Positions 9,268-17,299 of a stretch of DNA of 64,000 nucleotides are shown here, in pieces (positions within the stretch are counted from its first letter, which is position 1; every line of letters begins with the position of its first letter). Below the pieces are notes generated by a model. That model was not told where the DNA came from, ran no database searches, and saw only the letters and a list, made by a program, of their open reading frames with translations. Source of the stretch: Thermoplasmata archaeon (GTDB taxonomy: Archaea > Thermoplasmatota > Thermoplasmata > Lutacidiplasmatales > UBA184); the NCBI GenBank assembly GCA_028864975.1, contig JAGWLG010000004.1, forward strand, positions 1-64,000, in the 5' to 3' direction. The position numbers and the translations under genes were made by a program.

Positions 9268-9598
9268 GGAACCTGCAGGCATCGAACGCCTGGGCGCGGT
9301 GCGGCGCCGAGACGGCGACGAGGACCGAGACCTCGCCCACGGGGACCACCCCCAACCGGTGCACGACCACGATGTGTTCGGTCGCCCACCTCTGGGCCGC
9401 TTCCCGTTCCAACCTCGCCATCTCCCGGGTCGCGAGGGGTCGGTAGGCCTCGTAGTAGAGGGCGCGGACCCGGCCTCGGGCGGTCCGGTCCCGACGCACG
9501 CGTCCGAGAAAGAGCACGACGCCCCCGGAGGCTCCCTTGCAGACGGTCCGGAGCGCGGAGCCTACGGAGATGCCCTTGGAGGTGAGTTGGAAGCTCAC
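9143..9598 (-). CDS. moaE: Molybdopterin synthase catalytic subunit MoaE
   Basis: GTG start; GVVLFLGRVRRDRTARGRVRALYYEAY...VVVHRLGVVPVGEVSVLVAVSAPHRAQAFDACRFLIDRLKSDVPIWKTDVLEGE. Confidence 0.92.
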   Translation of the reverse strand: MSFQLTSKGISVGSALRTVCKGASGGVVLFLGRVRRDRTARGRVRALYYEAYRPLATREMARLEREAAQRWATEHIVVVHRLGVVPVGEVSVLVAVSAPHRAQAFDACRFLIDRLKSDVPIWKTDVLEGERARSGSRRRRRPSRTGARAAG

Positions 9599-9599
9599 G

Positions 9600-9857
9600 C
9601 TAGCCTCCTGAATAGGGCGGCAGCAGGGCGACCTCGTCGGCGTCCTGCAGCACGAACCGGGCGCTGCGGCGGGGGACGTACGCCCCGTTGACGGCGATGC
9701 GCGCGTGGGGGAGCACGCGGGCGAGAGGCGGATGGAGCCTGACAAGCTCTTGGAGCAAGTCCTCCAGGGTCGTGGCCCCTTCTCGTGAGAGGCGCAATCG
9801 CAGCTCTCCCTCTCCCCCTGCCGCCTCCCTGGCGCCCGCGAACAAGAGGACCCTCAC
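9600..9857 (-). CDS. moaD: MoaD/ThiS family sulfur carrier protein
   Basis: VRVLLFAGAREAAGGEGEL...ARIAVNGAYVPRRSARFVLQDADEVALLPPYSGG; C-terminal GG; abuts moaE. Confidence 0.88.
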   Translation of the reverse strand: MRVLLFAGAREAAGGEGELRLRLSREGATTLEDLLQELVRLHPPLARVLPHARIAVNGAYVPRRSARFVLQDADEVALLPPYSGG

Positions 9858-9916
9858 GCCACCCGACGGGCGGGCGTGGCGGATGAGGCTTTCACGGGGC
9901 AAGGCGCCCGTTGGGC

Positions 9917-10294
9917 TCAATCCCACTCGATCATGCCTGAGCCGTTTCCTGCATCCAGCCGGATCCTCATCCCGGCCGCCCGGAAGAGCTCCATTCCCAG
10001 AGAGCCTTGGACGGAAAGCCGCCCTCGGTCCTCGGGGAGCACCAACACCTTCGGGACCGGAACCATCCTCGGTCGTGGGCCGAACAGGACGAAACCCAGG
10101 TCCTCGATCACTCGGCTCCCCGAAGGGCCGCCCATTCCAAAGGTCGGGTGAAGAGGCAAGGCGGAAAGGTCGGGGTATCCGAGCTCTCTCGCCAGCGTCT
10201 GGGTGATCGCCGGCCATCGGGCGCCGGAGTCCAGAACGAACTGACCTTCCAGATGGACAAGGTCCTCTACAAATCGGACCACTCGGGCATCCAC
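9917..10294 (-). CDS. Retropepsin-like (clan AA) aspartic protease-like protein
   Basis: QFVLDSGARWPAITQTLARELG...FGMGG...LSVQGSLGMELFRAAGMRIRLD; reading frame stays open upstream (YLPVVELDYDDN), so the start may be near 10342. Confidence 0.65.
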   Translation of the reverse strand: MDARVVRFVEDLVHLEGQFVLDSGARWPAITQTLARELGYPDLSALPLHPTFGMGGPSGSRVIEDLGFVLFGPRPRMVPVPKVLVLPEDRGRLSVQGSLGMELFRAAGMRIRLDAGNGSGMIEWD

Positions 10295-10328
10295 GAGGAA
10301 CAGCCCCGAGTTGTCGTCGTAGTCGAGC

Positions 10329-10604
10329 TCAACGACGGGCAGGTAACAGCTGGATGTCGAGGTCTCGTTCGGGAACGGGGAAGACGTAGAGACCCCGCTC
10401 TCCGGCGAACTTCGACCTCAGCTCCCCTGGATCGTCCCCCGAGCCCAGGACCTGTCGACGTCCGACGGCAACGAATTTGCCACGAAAGGGTTCGAACGAC
10501 CCCCAGTGCGTCCGAGCCCATCGGGAGTTCCTGGAGAACTCCACATGCTCGGCCTCCCAAGCGCTGAGGAGCTCCGGCGGGATCCTGCGGGGTGGAGCGA
10601 CCAT
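10329..10604 (-). CDS. Small DUF5678-like protein
   Basis: MVAPPRRIPPELLSAWEAEHVEFSRNSRW...EPFRGKFVAVGRRQVLGSGDDPGELRSKFAGERGLYVFPVPERDLDIQLL; resembles FxGKxVAV..G.V...G..p.eL. Confidence 0.5.
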   Translation of the reverse strand: MVAPPRRIPPELLSAWEAEHVEFSRNSRWARTHWGSFEPFRGKFVAVGRRQVLGSGDDPGELRSKFAGERGLYVFPVPERDLDIQLLPARR

Positions 10605-10613
10605 CGGACCGAT

Positions 10614-10805
10614 TCAGCCGACCAGCTCGGATAAGGATGAGCGGGAACGCTCCCAAGGTTGAGTGGTGAGGGACGCAAGGTCGGTCTCGTGGCTCCTCCC
10701 CGCGTCGCGCGGAAGGTCGTAACCGACGAGCCGCCATCGCGGAAGGTGCGAGAGCGGCTCCCGCAACCAGCCAGTCCGCAGAGGGCCGCGAGTCGTCCTG
10801 TCCAT
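10614..10805 (-). CDS. Possible small hypothetical protein
   Basis: 63-aa ORF in line with the 10604-9143 gene run; no recognised domain. Confidence 0.25.
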   Translation of the reverse strand: MDRTTRGPLRTGWLREPLSHLPRWRLVGYDLPRDAGRSHETDLASLTTQPWERSRSSLSELVG

Positions 10806-10918
10806 CCTTGAGCGGTGGTGTCAGGAGTCGCCTTTTCAGCCGCCGAGCAGCCCTTCCCACCGCTCAAGGTCCCCCCCGGACACCCTACCCTCGATTGCAG
10901 AACCGGTTCAACCCTCCC

Positions 10919-10926
10919 TTTATTAT
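10919..10926 (+). promoter_or_regulatory. Probable TATA box of the 2-oxoacid:ferredoxin oxidoreductase operon
   Basis: TTTATTAT in GC-rich context, ~36 nt upstream of ATG 10958. Confidence 0.6.
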
Positions 10927-10957
10927 CGGCCCGGTCTAGCAAGTTCGAGAGGCGGCG

Positions 10958-12721
10958 ATGAAGGACATCTCCCTCCGCGTCGGGGGCGCGGCGGGCGACG
11001 GGATCGCGTCGGTGGGCGAGTCGTTCTGCCGCATCTTCTCGCGCAACGGTTTCTACGTCTTTGGCCACAACGGTTACCAGTCGGTCATCCGGGGGGGGCA
11101 CGTCTGGTTCCAGGCCCGGGCCTCGCCCGAGCGGATCTGGTCTCAGGGGGACGGCTGCGACCTCCTCTACGCGCTCGACCGCCAGACCGTGGACGTCCAT
11201 GCCCCCGCGCTGCGGCAAGGCGGCATCATCGTCTTCGACCCCGAGAAGTTCCAGGTCCCGCCGGAGAAGGTGCCCGCAGGGGTCCGCGCCTTCCCGGTCC
11301 CCACGCTGGAGCTCGCACGAAAGTTCTCCCCCCAGTCGATCCTCCAGAACGCGGTCGGCATGGGGGCGTGTGCCTTCCTTGCCGGGGTCCCCTTCGCCAC
11401 GCTCGAGAACGTCCTGGGCGACCAGTTCCGCAAGAAGAAGGACGTGCTCGAACAGAACCTGGGAGCGGCGAAGCTGGGGTACGAGCATGCTCAGGCGCAC
11501 GGCGCGGCGTCGGACAAGGCCATGCCGATGAAAGGGGGGGCTCCCAAGTTGCTCCTCACGGGGAACCAGGCCATCGCGCTGGGCGCGGCCTCGGCGGGGC
11601 TCAAGTTCCTCGCGCAGTACCCCATGACCCCGGCGACCTCGGTGATGCACTGGCTCGCCGCCCATGCGACACAGTTCGACATCGTCGTGAAGCAGGCCGA
11701 GGACGAACTGGCCGCGATCAACATGGCGATCGGAGCCTCGTACGCGGGCGTCCGCGCCATGACCGCGACGAGCGGCGGTGGGTTCTCCCTGATGGTCGAG
11801 GGCCTGGGGCTCGCCGGGATGACCGAGACCCCGCTCGTCGTGGTGGAGGCCCAACGCAGCGGTCCCTCGACGGGGCTGCCCACCAAGACCGAGCAGGGGG
11901 ACCTCAACATGATGCTCGGGGCCTCCCAGGGCGACTTCCCACGGGTGATCCTCGCCCCCGGGGGGGCTGCCGAGGCGTTCCGGTCGACGGTCCGAGCGTT
12001 CGAGCTCGCGGAGGAGTTCCAGACCCCGGTCCTCCTGGCGAGCGACCTCTACCTCTCCGAGGACCTGCACGCCGTCGACCGGGAGGAGCTGCCCCTCGAC
12101 CACGTTCCCGCCTCGCTCTTCGCGGTCCCCGATCCTCCCTCCGGGTCCAACGGGTACAAGCGCTACCTGCTCACCCCCTCCGGGGTCTCCCCCCGGGCCA
12201 TCCCGGGGCAGAAGGGGCTCAACTTCATCGCCTCCTCGGACGAGCACGACGAGGCGGGGCACCTGATCTCGGACATCTACGCCGGGATCCCGATGTTCGT
12301 CGAGGTGCGGCGGAAGATGATGGAGAAGCGCATGCGGAAGCTGGGGGGCATCCTCCGGACGACGGAGCCCCCGAAGCTCGAGGGGCCCGCGAACGCGGAG
12401 GTCACCCTGGTCGGGTGGGGATCGACCGCGCTCCCGGTACGGGATGCGATGGCGATCCTCTCCTCGCGAGGGGTCGCGGTGAACTACCTCCACGTCCGCC
12501 AGCCCTTCCCGCTGCATGCCGAGGCGATCGCCCAGGTCCTCCGCTTGGCGAAGCGCACCCTGCTCGTCGAGCAGAACTACACCGGGCAGCTGGGGAGGTT
12601 GATCCGGGCGGAGACCGGGATCGACCTCCCGCACAAGCTCCTTCACTACGACGGCGAACCGCTCTACCCCTGGCAGGTCGTCGGAAAGGTCCTGGAGGTG
12701 ACCGGACGTGTCGCTAGCTAG
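10958..12721 (+). CDS. 2-oxoacid:ferredoxin oxidoreductase, fused gamma-alpha subunit
   Basis: ISLRVGGAAGDGIASVGESFCRIFSRNGFYVF...NQAIALGAASAGLKFLAQYPMTPATSVMHWLA...GASYAGVRAMTATSGGGFSLM. Confidence 0.93.
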   Translation: MKDISLRVGGAAGDGIASVGESFCRIFSRNGFYVFGHNGYQSVIRGGHVWFQARASPERIWSQGDGCDLLYALDRQTVDVHAPALRQGGIIVFDPEKFQVPPEKVPAGVRAFPVPTLELARKFSPQSILQNAVGMGACAFLAGVPFATLENVLGDQFRKKKDVLEQNLGAAKLGYEHAQAHGAASDKAMPMKGGAPKLLLTGNQAIALGAASAGLKFLAQYPMTPATSVMHWLAAHATQFDIVVKQAEDELAAINMAIGASYAGVRAMTATSGGGFSLMVEGLGLAGMTETPLVVVEAQRSGPSTGLPTKTEQGDLNMMLGASQGDFPRVILAPGGAAEAFRSTVRAFELAEEFQTPVLLASDLYLSEDLHAVDREELPLDHVPASLFAVPDPPSGSNGYKRYLLTPSGVSPRAIPGQKGLNFIASSDEHDEAGHLISDIYAGIPMFVEVRRKMMEKRMRKLGGILRTTEPPKLEGPANAEVTLVGWGSTALPVRDAMAILSSRGVAVNYLHVRQPFPLHAEAIAQVLRLAKRTLLVEQNYTGQLGRLIRAETGIDLPHKLLHYDGEPLYPWQVVGKVLEVTGRVAS

Positions 12722-13601
12722 TGCTCCCCCGAAGACCGCGGGCCCTGCGCTGAAGGTCGTGTACAAGTCGTCGACGAAGCCCACCTGGTGCCCCGGGTGC
12801 GGCGACTATGGGGTCGTCGCGAGCGTCGAGCGCGCGCTCTCCTCGCTCCAGGTCCCGCCGCACGAGGTGGTCGTGGTCGGGGGCATTGGCTGCTCGTCGA
12901 ACCTCCCGCACTTCCTCTCCTCCTACGGGTTCCACGGCCTGCACGGGCGGGCCATGCCCGTCGCGGAGGGGGTGAAGCTCGCGAACCACGGCCTCCACGT
13001 GATCGTGACCGGTGGGGACGGGGACGGATGGGGCATCGGGCTGGGGCACGCGCTCCATGCCATGCGACGCAACCTGGACCTGACCTACATCGTCATGGAC
13101 AACGAGATCTACGGCCTCACCACCGGACAGGCCTCGCCCACCTCGACCATGGGGCAGAAGACGAAGAGCACCCCCCAGGGGGTCATCGAGGAGCCGGTGA
13201 ACCCCATCTCCCTGTCCCTCGCGGCGGGGGCGACCTACGTGGCCCGCGGGTTCTCGGGGGACCCCAAGCAGCTCTCCGACCTCATCGCGGGGGGGATCAA
13301 GCACCGGGGGTTCGCGCTCATCGATGTCTTCTCCCCGTGCGTCACCTACAATCCCCTCAACACCTTCGACTTCTTCCGTCAACGCCTGTACAAGCTCGAC
13401 AGCGCGGGGCACGACCCCTCGGACCTGGTCAAGGCCCACGCCAAGGCGCTGGAGTGGGGCGATAGGATCCCCACGGGCCTCTTCTACCGGGTCGAGCGCC
13501 CGACCTACGAAGAGCTCGAACCCGCCCTGAAGCCGGGACCGCTCGTCCACCAGAAGGCAGGGCTCCAGGGGAAGGATAAGGTCCTCGACGAGTTCGTCTA
13601 G
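12708..13601 (+). CDS. 2-oxoacid:ferredoxin oxidoreductase beta subunit
   Basis: KPTWCPGCGDYGVVASVERAL...GIGCSSNLPHFLSSYGFHGLHGRAMPVAEGVKLAN...GDGDGWGIGLGHALHAMRRN. Confidence 0.95.
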   Translation: MSLASAPPKTAGPALKVVYKSSTKPTWCPGCGDYGVVASVERALSSLQVPPHEVVVVGGIGCSSNLPHFLSSYGFHGLHGRAMPVAEGVKLANHGLHVIVTGGDGDGWGIGLGHALHAMRRNLDLTYIVMDNEIYGLTTGQASPTSTMGQKTKSTPQGVIEEPVNPISLSLAAGATYVARGFSGDPKQLSDLIAGGIKHRGFALIDVFSPCVTYNPLNTFDFFRQRLYKLDSAGHDPSDLVKAHAKALEWGDRIPTGLFYRVERPTYEELEPALKPGPLVHQKAGLQGKDKVLDEFV

Positions 13602-13637
13602 GACGAGATCGACCGCCCCGCCCTCCCCGTACCGAGA

Positions 13638-14096
13638 TCAGCCCGGGAGCCCCTCGGACCCCACGCGGGTCCCGTCGAGCTCTCCGCCGCTCGTTTCGGA
13701 GTCCCCTCGCGGAGCTTTCTCCCCGTCCTCGCCCGCCTTGTCGGTCCCTTCCGCGGGGCCCGTCGTGTCCTCCGTGGTGGTCTTCTCGTCCGGAGGTGAG
13801 GACTCCTTCCCCCGCTCCGGCCCGTCCTTCTCTGCGCGCTGGGCCCTCGCCCGCTCCTCGCGGACATGGTCGACGAGCAGGAGGACGACCCCTCCCGCGA
13901 GGAGGAAGAAGACGTACTCCGAGAGGACGTTCGCGTCCGCCGTTTGGCCCGCCGCGTCGACGACCGCGGTCACCACGAGCAGGAGGAGCGCCGCCCCGAC
14001 AAGATAACGGGAGTCGAGACGCGCCCACTCCGAGTAGACCATGTAGACCAGGAGGAGCGCGAGGAAGGGGTAGGTCGGGTCGAAGGTCAACGCCAT
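13638..14096 (-). CDS. Membrane protein with charged C-terminal tail
   Basis: TM-like PFLALLLVYMVY, LVGAALLLLVVTAVV, YVFFLLAGGVVLLLV followed by a long acidic/lysine-rich tail. Confidence 0.6.
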   Translation of the reverse strand: MALTFDPTYPFLALLLVYMVYSEWARLDSRYLVGAALLLLVVTAVVDAAGQTADANVLSEYVFFLLAGGVVLLLVDHVREERARAQRAEKDGPERGKESSPPDEKTTTEDTTGPAEGTDKAGEDGEKAPRGDSETSGGELDGTRVGSEGLPG

Positions 14097-14182
14097 CGGC
14101 GCACGAAGCGTCGTCTCGGACTTATCTTTTGGGCCTCAGGAGCCAAGGGCACGGGAAGGAGGTCCAGCCCTCCTTCTCAAGC

Positions 14183-15694
14183 TCACGTCTTGAGCCAGCC
14201 TGCCTTGATGAAGCAGTAGATGAGGAAGGCGACGGTGAGGGCCATCCCTCCGACCACCTGCCACATCTCGAGGGGATAGGGCTGGCCCAGGAGGTTCATT
14301 CCCAGCACCCCTCCCAGGACCGCAGGGATGAGCGACAGCCCCGTGATCACCGCGAGGACCTTCAGCATCTTGTTGGTCTCGAACGCCTCCTGATTGATGT
14401 AGAGGTCCACGTCCATCTGGATGCTGTCGGTGATGTCGTCCGAGAGCTCGCCCAGGAACTCGGTGTCTCCTTGGAGGACGCGGAAGTTCTGCAACGCCTC
14501 CTCATCGAACCCGTCCAAGGGGAGACGCCCCCCGTCGATGCGGATCAACATGTCCTTCATGTGCACGAGGCTCGAGTTGACCCTCGCCATCTCGCGACGC
14601 ATCGCGTACATCCGCTCCAGGAAGTCCCTGGGCAGCCGCTCCCGGGGGAGCTTCCCGATCTTGTTGAGGTCGGCCTCGATGTCCGACAGGATGTGCCGGT
14701 ACTGGTCGAGGGTCGAGCTGAAGATCGCATAGAGGACGCCCGAGAGGTACTGCCCGGGGGGGACCTCCGAGGGGAGCCAGGAACGGGTCCGCCGGGGGAC
14801 GTCGAGGTGGTGCGGGGAGATCGTCAGGATGGTCGGTCCCGCACAGATGATCACGAGCCCGGAGCGGTCGACGCTCAGGAACTCCTCTTCGCTCGTGGGA
14901 AAGCTGACCTCCCCGGAATGCAGGAAGAGGAAGGTCGCTCGCTCGGCCCGGTGGACGTGGGGCGAGACGTTGTCGATGTCCTTGCTCTTGAAGTGCGGCT
15001 CGGGGATCTTGAGGAGCTCGCTCAACCTGTGGATCCCGGCACGACCGATCCCCTCGATGTCGATCCACTCGGGGGACGGGTTGAGGACATGCGGCGCCAC
15101 CTCCTCCCAGGTGAGCCGGCTCCCCGGGGCCTTCGCTCCGGGGGTGAGGCTGTCGATCGTCTCCGGGACCGCCGCCTCGCGGGAGGCCACCGGGCGGCCT
15201 TGTTCGTGGGTCGCGCGGCCGACCACCCGGGCCCCGACCGCGAAGGCCCGGGGAAGCCGCAGGAGCCGCAGGAGCAGCGGCCATGACCCGTGGAGCGTGA
15301 GGCCGAGCAGCGGCAGGTACGAGATGACCGAGACGACCACCACCGCGAGGTCGAGCAGCCGCCAGGGGCTCCGAAAGTGGGCCCAACGGCCCTCCGAGAG
15401 GTAGAGCTTCGCCACGTACTCGATGACGAAGAAGGCCACGACGATGACGTCCCCGACACCGAGGAATCCGAGGACGCTTGCGGGGAGCGCGACGAAGAGG
15501 GGAAGGAGGATGACGGGGACCAGCAGGACCGCGAGAACGGCCATGAAGCCGTCGGAGAGGATCGAATCGACGAGATGGCGGCCCGCGCGTCGAGGGTCTT
15601 TCGAGACGACGAAGAACGAGCGGGGCAGGTCGGCAGGGGTGATCTCTCCGGCCCCCATCGACACCGAGCGCGGGCGGTTCGGGCTAAAAAACAT
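14183..15694 (-). CDS. CorA-like divalent cation transporter with N-terminal voltage-sensor-like (ion_trans S1-S4-like) membrane module
   Basis: C-terminus ...LIPAVLGGVLGMNLLGQPYPLEMWQVVGGMALTVAFLIYCFIKAGWLKT (GMN); N-terminus FFVIEYVAKLYLSEGRWAHFRSPWRLLDLAVVVVSVISYLPLL...LLLRLLRLPRAFAVGARVVGRA. Confidence 0.85.
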   Translation of the reverse strand: MFFSPNRPRSVSMGAGEITPADLPRSFFVVSKDPRRAGRHLVDSILSDGFMAVLAVLLVPVILLPLFVALPASVLGFLGVGDVIVVAFFVIEYVAKLYLSEGRWAHFRSPWRLLDLAVVVVSVISYLPLLGLTLHGSWPLLLRLLRLPRAFAVGARVVGRATHEQGRPVASREAAVPETIDSLTPGAKAPGSRLTWEEVAPHVLNPSPEWIDIEGIGRAGIHRLSELLKIPEPHFKSKDIDNVSPHVHRAERATFLFLHSGEVSFPTSEEEFLSVDRSGLVIICAGPTILTISPHHLDVPRRTRSWLPSEVPPGQYLSGVLYAIFSSTLDQYRHILSDIEADLNKIGKLPRERLPRDFLERMYAMRREMARVNSSLVHMKDMLIRIDGGRLPLDGFDEEALQNFRVLQGDTEFLGELSDDITDSIQMDVDLYINQEAFETNKMLKVLAVITGLSLIPAVLGGVLGMNLLGQPYPLEMWQVVGGMALTVAFLIYCFIKAGWLKT

Positions 15695-15872
15695 CGCGGT
15701 GGCCGCCTTGCCCCACCGCTAGGTCGTCGATCAGACGCTGTCAGGTTACGGCCGTCCTCGACCTTCTCGAGGGAAGAGCCGCCCCTCCTCCTCGACGGGA
15801 GGGTGGGCGAATGCCGGTCGATAGCTACAGTTGAAATATGTGAATTACGCATAGTTCGAGAGAAGGGCATCG

Positions 15873-16298
15873 ATGGCCGAGAAGTTGAGCGAACCGGCAA
15901 CCCCGTCCTGGTGGCGTCGCGCGGTCCCGACCGCCTTGGCCGTCGGCATGGCCGTGACCGTCGGCTATGGTGTCCTGGAAGGCCCCCACGCCAGCGCGAA
16001 CGCGATCCCCGCTCCGTCCCAGTACACTACTCCTACGACCAGCCCGTTCTCCGACCCTCTTGTCATCGCCGGGGTCGCCCTCGGCATCCTGGTCGTGATC
16101 TTCGCGGTCCTCCTGGCCCTCCGCCTGCGCGGCGGCCGCATGGGTGGCGGGGGCGCGGGTGGCGAAGAGGAAGAGCCGAAGGACGGCTCCGACGAGGAAG
16201 AGGATGAGAACCTCGACCAAGAGGGGGACGGGACCGACTCCAGCGAGGGCCCCTCGGACACCTCGGAGGGGTCCGAACCCTCCGAGAGCTCGGCCTAA
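15873..16298 (+). CDS. Two-TM protein with acidic cytoplasmic tail (paralog A)
   Basis: RRAVPTALAVGMAVTVGYGVL - AIPAPSQYTTP - DPLVIAGVALGILVVIFAVLLALRLRGGR - Glu/Asp/Ser-rich tail. Confidence 0.65.
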   Translation: MAEKLSEPATPSWWRRAVPTALAVGMAVTVGYGVLEGPHASANAIPAPSQYTTPTTSPFSDPLVIAGVALGILVVIFAVLLALRLRGGRMGGGGAGGEEEEPKDGSDEEEDENLDQEGDGTDSSEGPSDTSEGSEPSESSA

Positions 16299-16331
16299 GG
16301 CACGCCCGGCGTTCGCCCATAGGTTCTTGAA

Positions 16332-16351
16332 CCCCAGGCCTTAGCCTGGGG
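16332..16351. repeat. Perfect hairpin (8-bp stem, 4-nt loop), IS200/IS605-end-like
   Basis: CCCCAGGC-CTTA-GCCTGGGG in the gap between the two paralogs; minus strand reads CCCCAGGCTAAGGCCTGGGGTTCAAGAACC. Confidence 0.55.
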
Positions 16352-16393
16352 CGCGGCATCGCCTAGCTCCTCTCCGAAAGGGGGGTTCTGGGC

Positions 16394-16933
16394 ATGGCCG
16401 AAGCACGAGCAATTTCCATGACGAGCAAGAATCGTGGCGCACAAGAGAACACCCGTCGCTGGGTCCCCCTGGGTTTGGCCACCGCCATGTCGGTCCTGAT
16501 CGCCCTGAGCGTCCTGGGGACCTCCTCGGCGCCCTCCACGGCCATCCCGGCGCCTTCCCAATACACCACGCCTCCACCTCCGTCCATCTTTGCGAACCCC
16601 GTGGTCATCGGCGGGATCGCCGCGTTCGCGATCCTCGTCATCCTCCTGCTCTTCCTGATCCTGCGCCGCCGTGGGATGTTCGGCGGCGGAGGCGGAGCCG
16701 CGACCTCTGAAGAAGAGGAAGGCGAGGGCGGTGCCGGGGCCGGCGAGGAAGATGAGGGCAGCGAAGAGAAGCCCGAGGAGGAGCAAGGCTGGGACGAGAG
16801 CCAGTCCTCCGAGAAGTCCAGCCCCAAGACCGGCGGCAACGGGAACGGCAACGGGAACGGCGACCTCGGCGACACGTTGAGCGAGCTCGACGAGCTCGCC
16901 AAGACGGCGGACCAGCAGCCCCCACGAGAATAG
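16394..16933 (+). CDS. Two-TM protein with acidic cytoplasmic tail (paralog B)
   Basis: RWVPLGLATAMSVLIALSVLG - AIPAPSQYTTP - NPVVIGGIAAFAILVILLLFLILRRRG - acidic/GN-rich tail; same layout as paralog A. Confidence 0.65.
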   Translation: MAEARAISMTSKNRGAQENTRRWVPLGLATAMSVLIALSVLGTSSAPSTAIPAPSQYTTPPPPSIFANPVVIGGIAAFAILVILLLFLILRRRGMFGGGGGAATSEEEEGEGGAGAGEEDEGSEEKPEEEQGWDESQSSEKSSPKTGGNGNGNGNGDLGDTLSELDELAKTADQQPPRE

Positions 16934-17026
16934 GCCCGGGTGCCCCCTGTGCTAGGGCCTTCCCCCTCGGTCCAGGCCCTCGAGCAACCCTTTCAACCTC
17001 GCGAACCTCCTCAGCCCCGAGGGGCC

Positions 17027-17287
17027 ATGCAGAACCCACGGGAGGAGGCGCTCCTCGACGAGCTCCACCGGGCCGTTCGGACCGCCCCTCACCTGCCCAG
17101 GGAGATCGAGGTCGGGACCGAGCTATCGATCGCCTTGGGACGTCGTCGCACCGTGGTCGAGTGCGGAGGATGCACGACCCCGCTCTCGTTCGAAGGGGTA
17201 CCGGTTCGGACCGTCGTGGGACTCAGATCCCCTTTCCGACTGGTCACCGATGCCGTCTCGCCCGAGAGGAACCGAGGCGCGCCGTAG
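17027..17287 (+). CDS. Hypothetical protein
   Basis: MQNPREEALLDELHRAVRTAPHLPREIEVGTELSIALGRRRTVVECGGCTTPLSFEGVPVRTVVGL; no recognised family. Confidence 0.45.
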   Translation: MQNPREEALLDELHRAVRTAPHLPREIEVGTELSIALGRRRTVVECGGCTTPLSFEGVPVRTVVGLRSPFRLVTDAVSPERNRGAP

Positions 17288-17299
17288 GGGGAAGACAGG

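Noticed and set aside
10418-12784. 788-aa minus-strand ORF opposite the oxidoreductase alpha subunit
   Set aside because: Shadow ORF caused by codon bias in high-GC sequence.
16840-16862. Short tandem GGCAAC/GGGAAC repeats
   Set aside because: They encode the low-complexity GNGNGNG part of paralog B; not a CRISPR or regulatory repeat.
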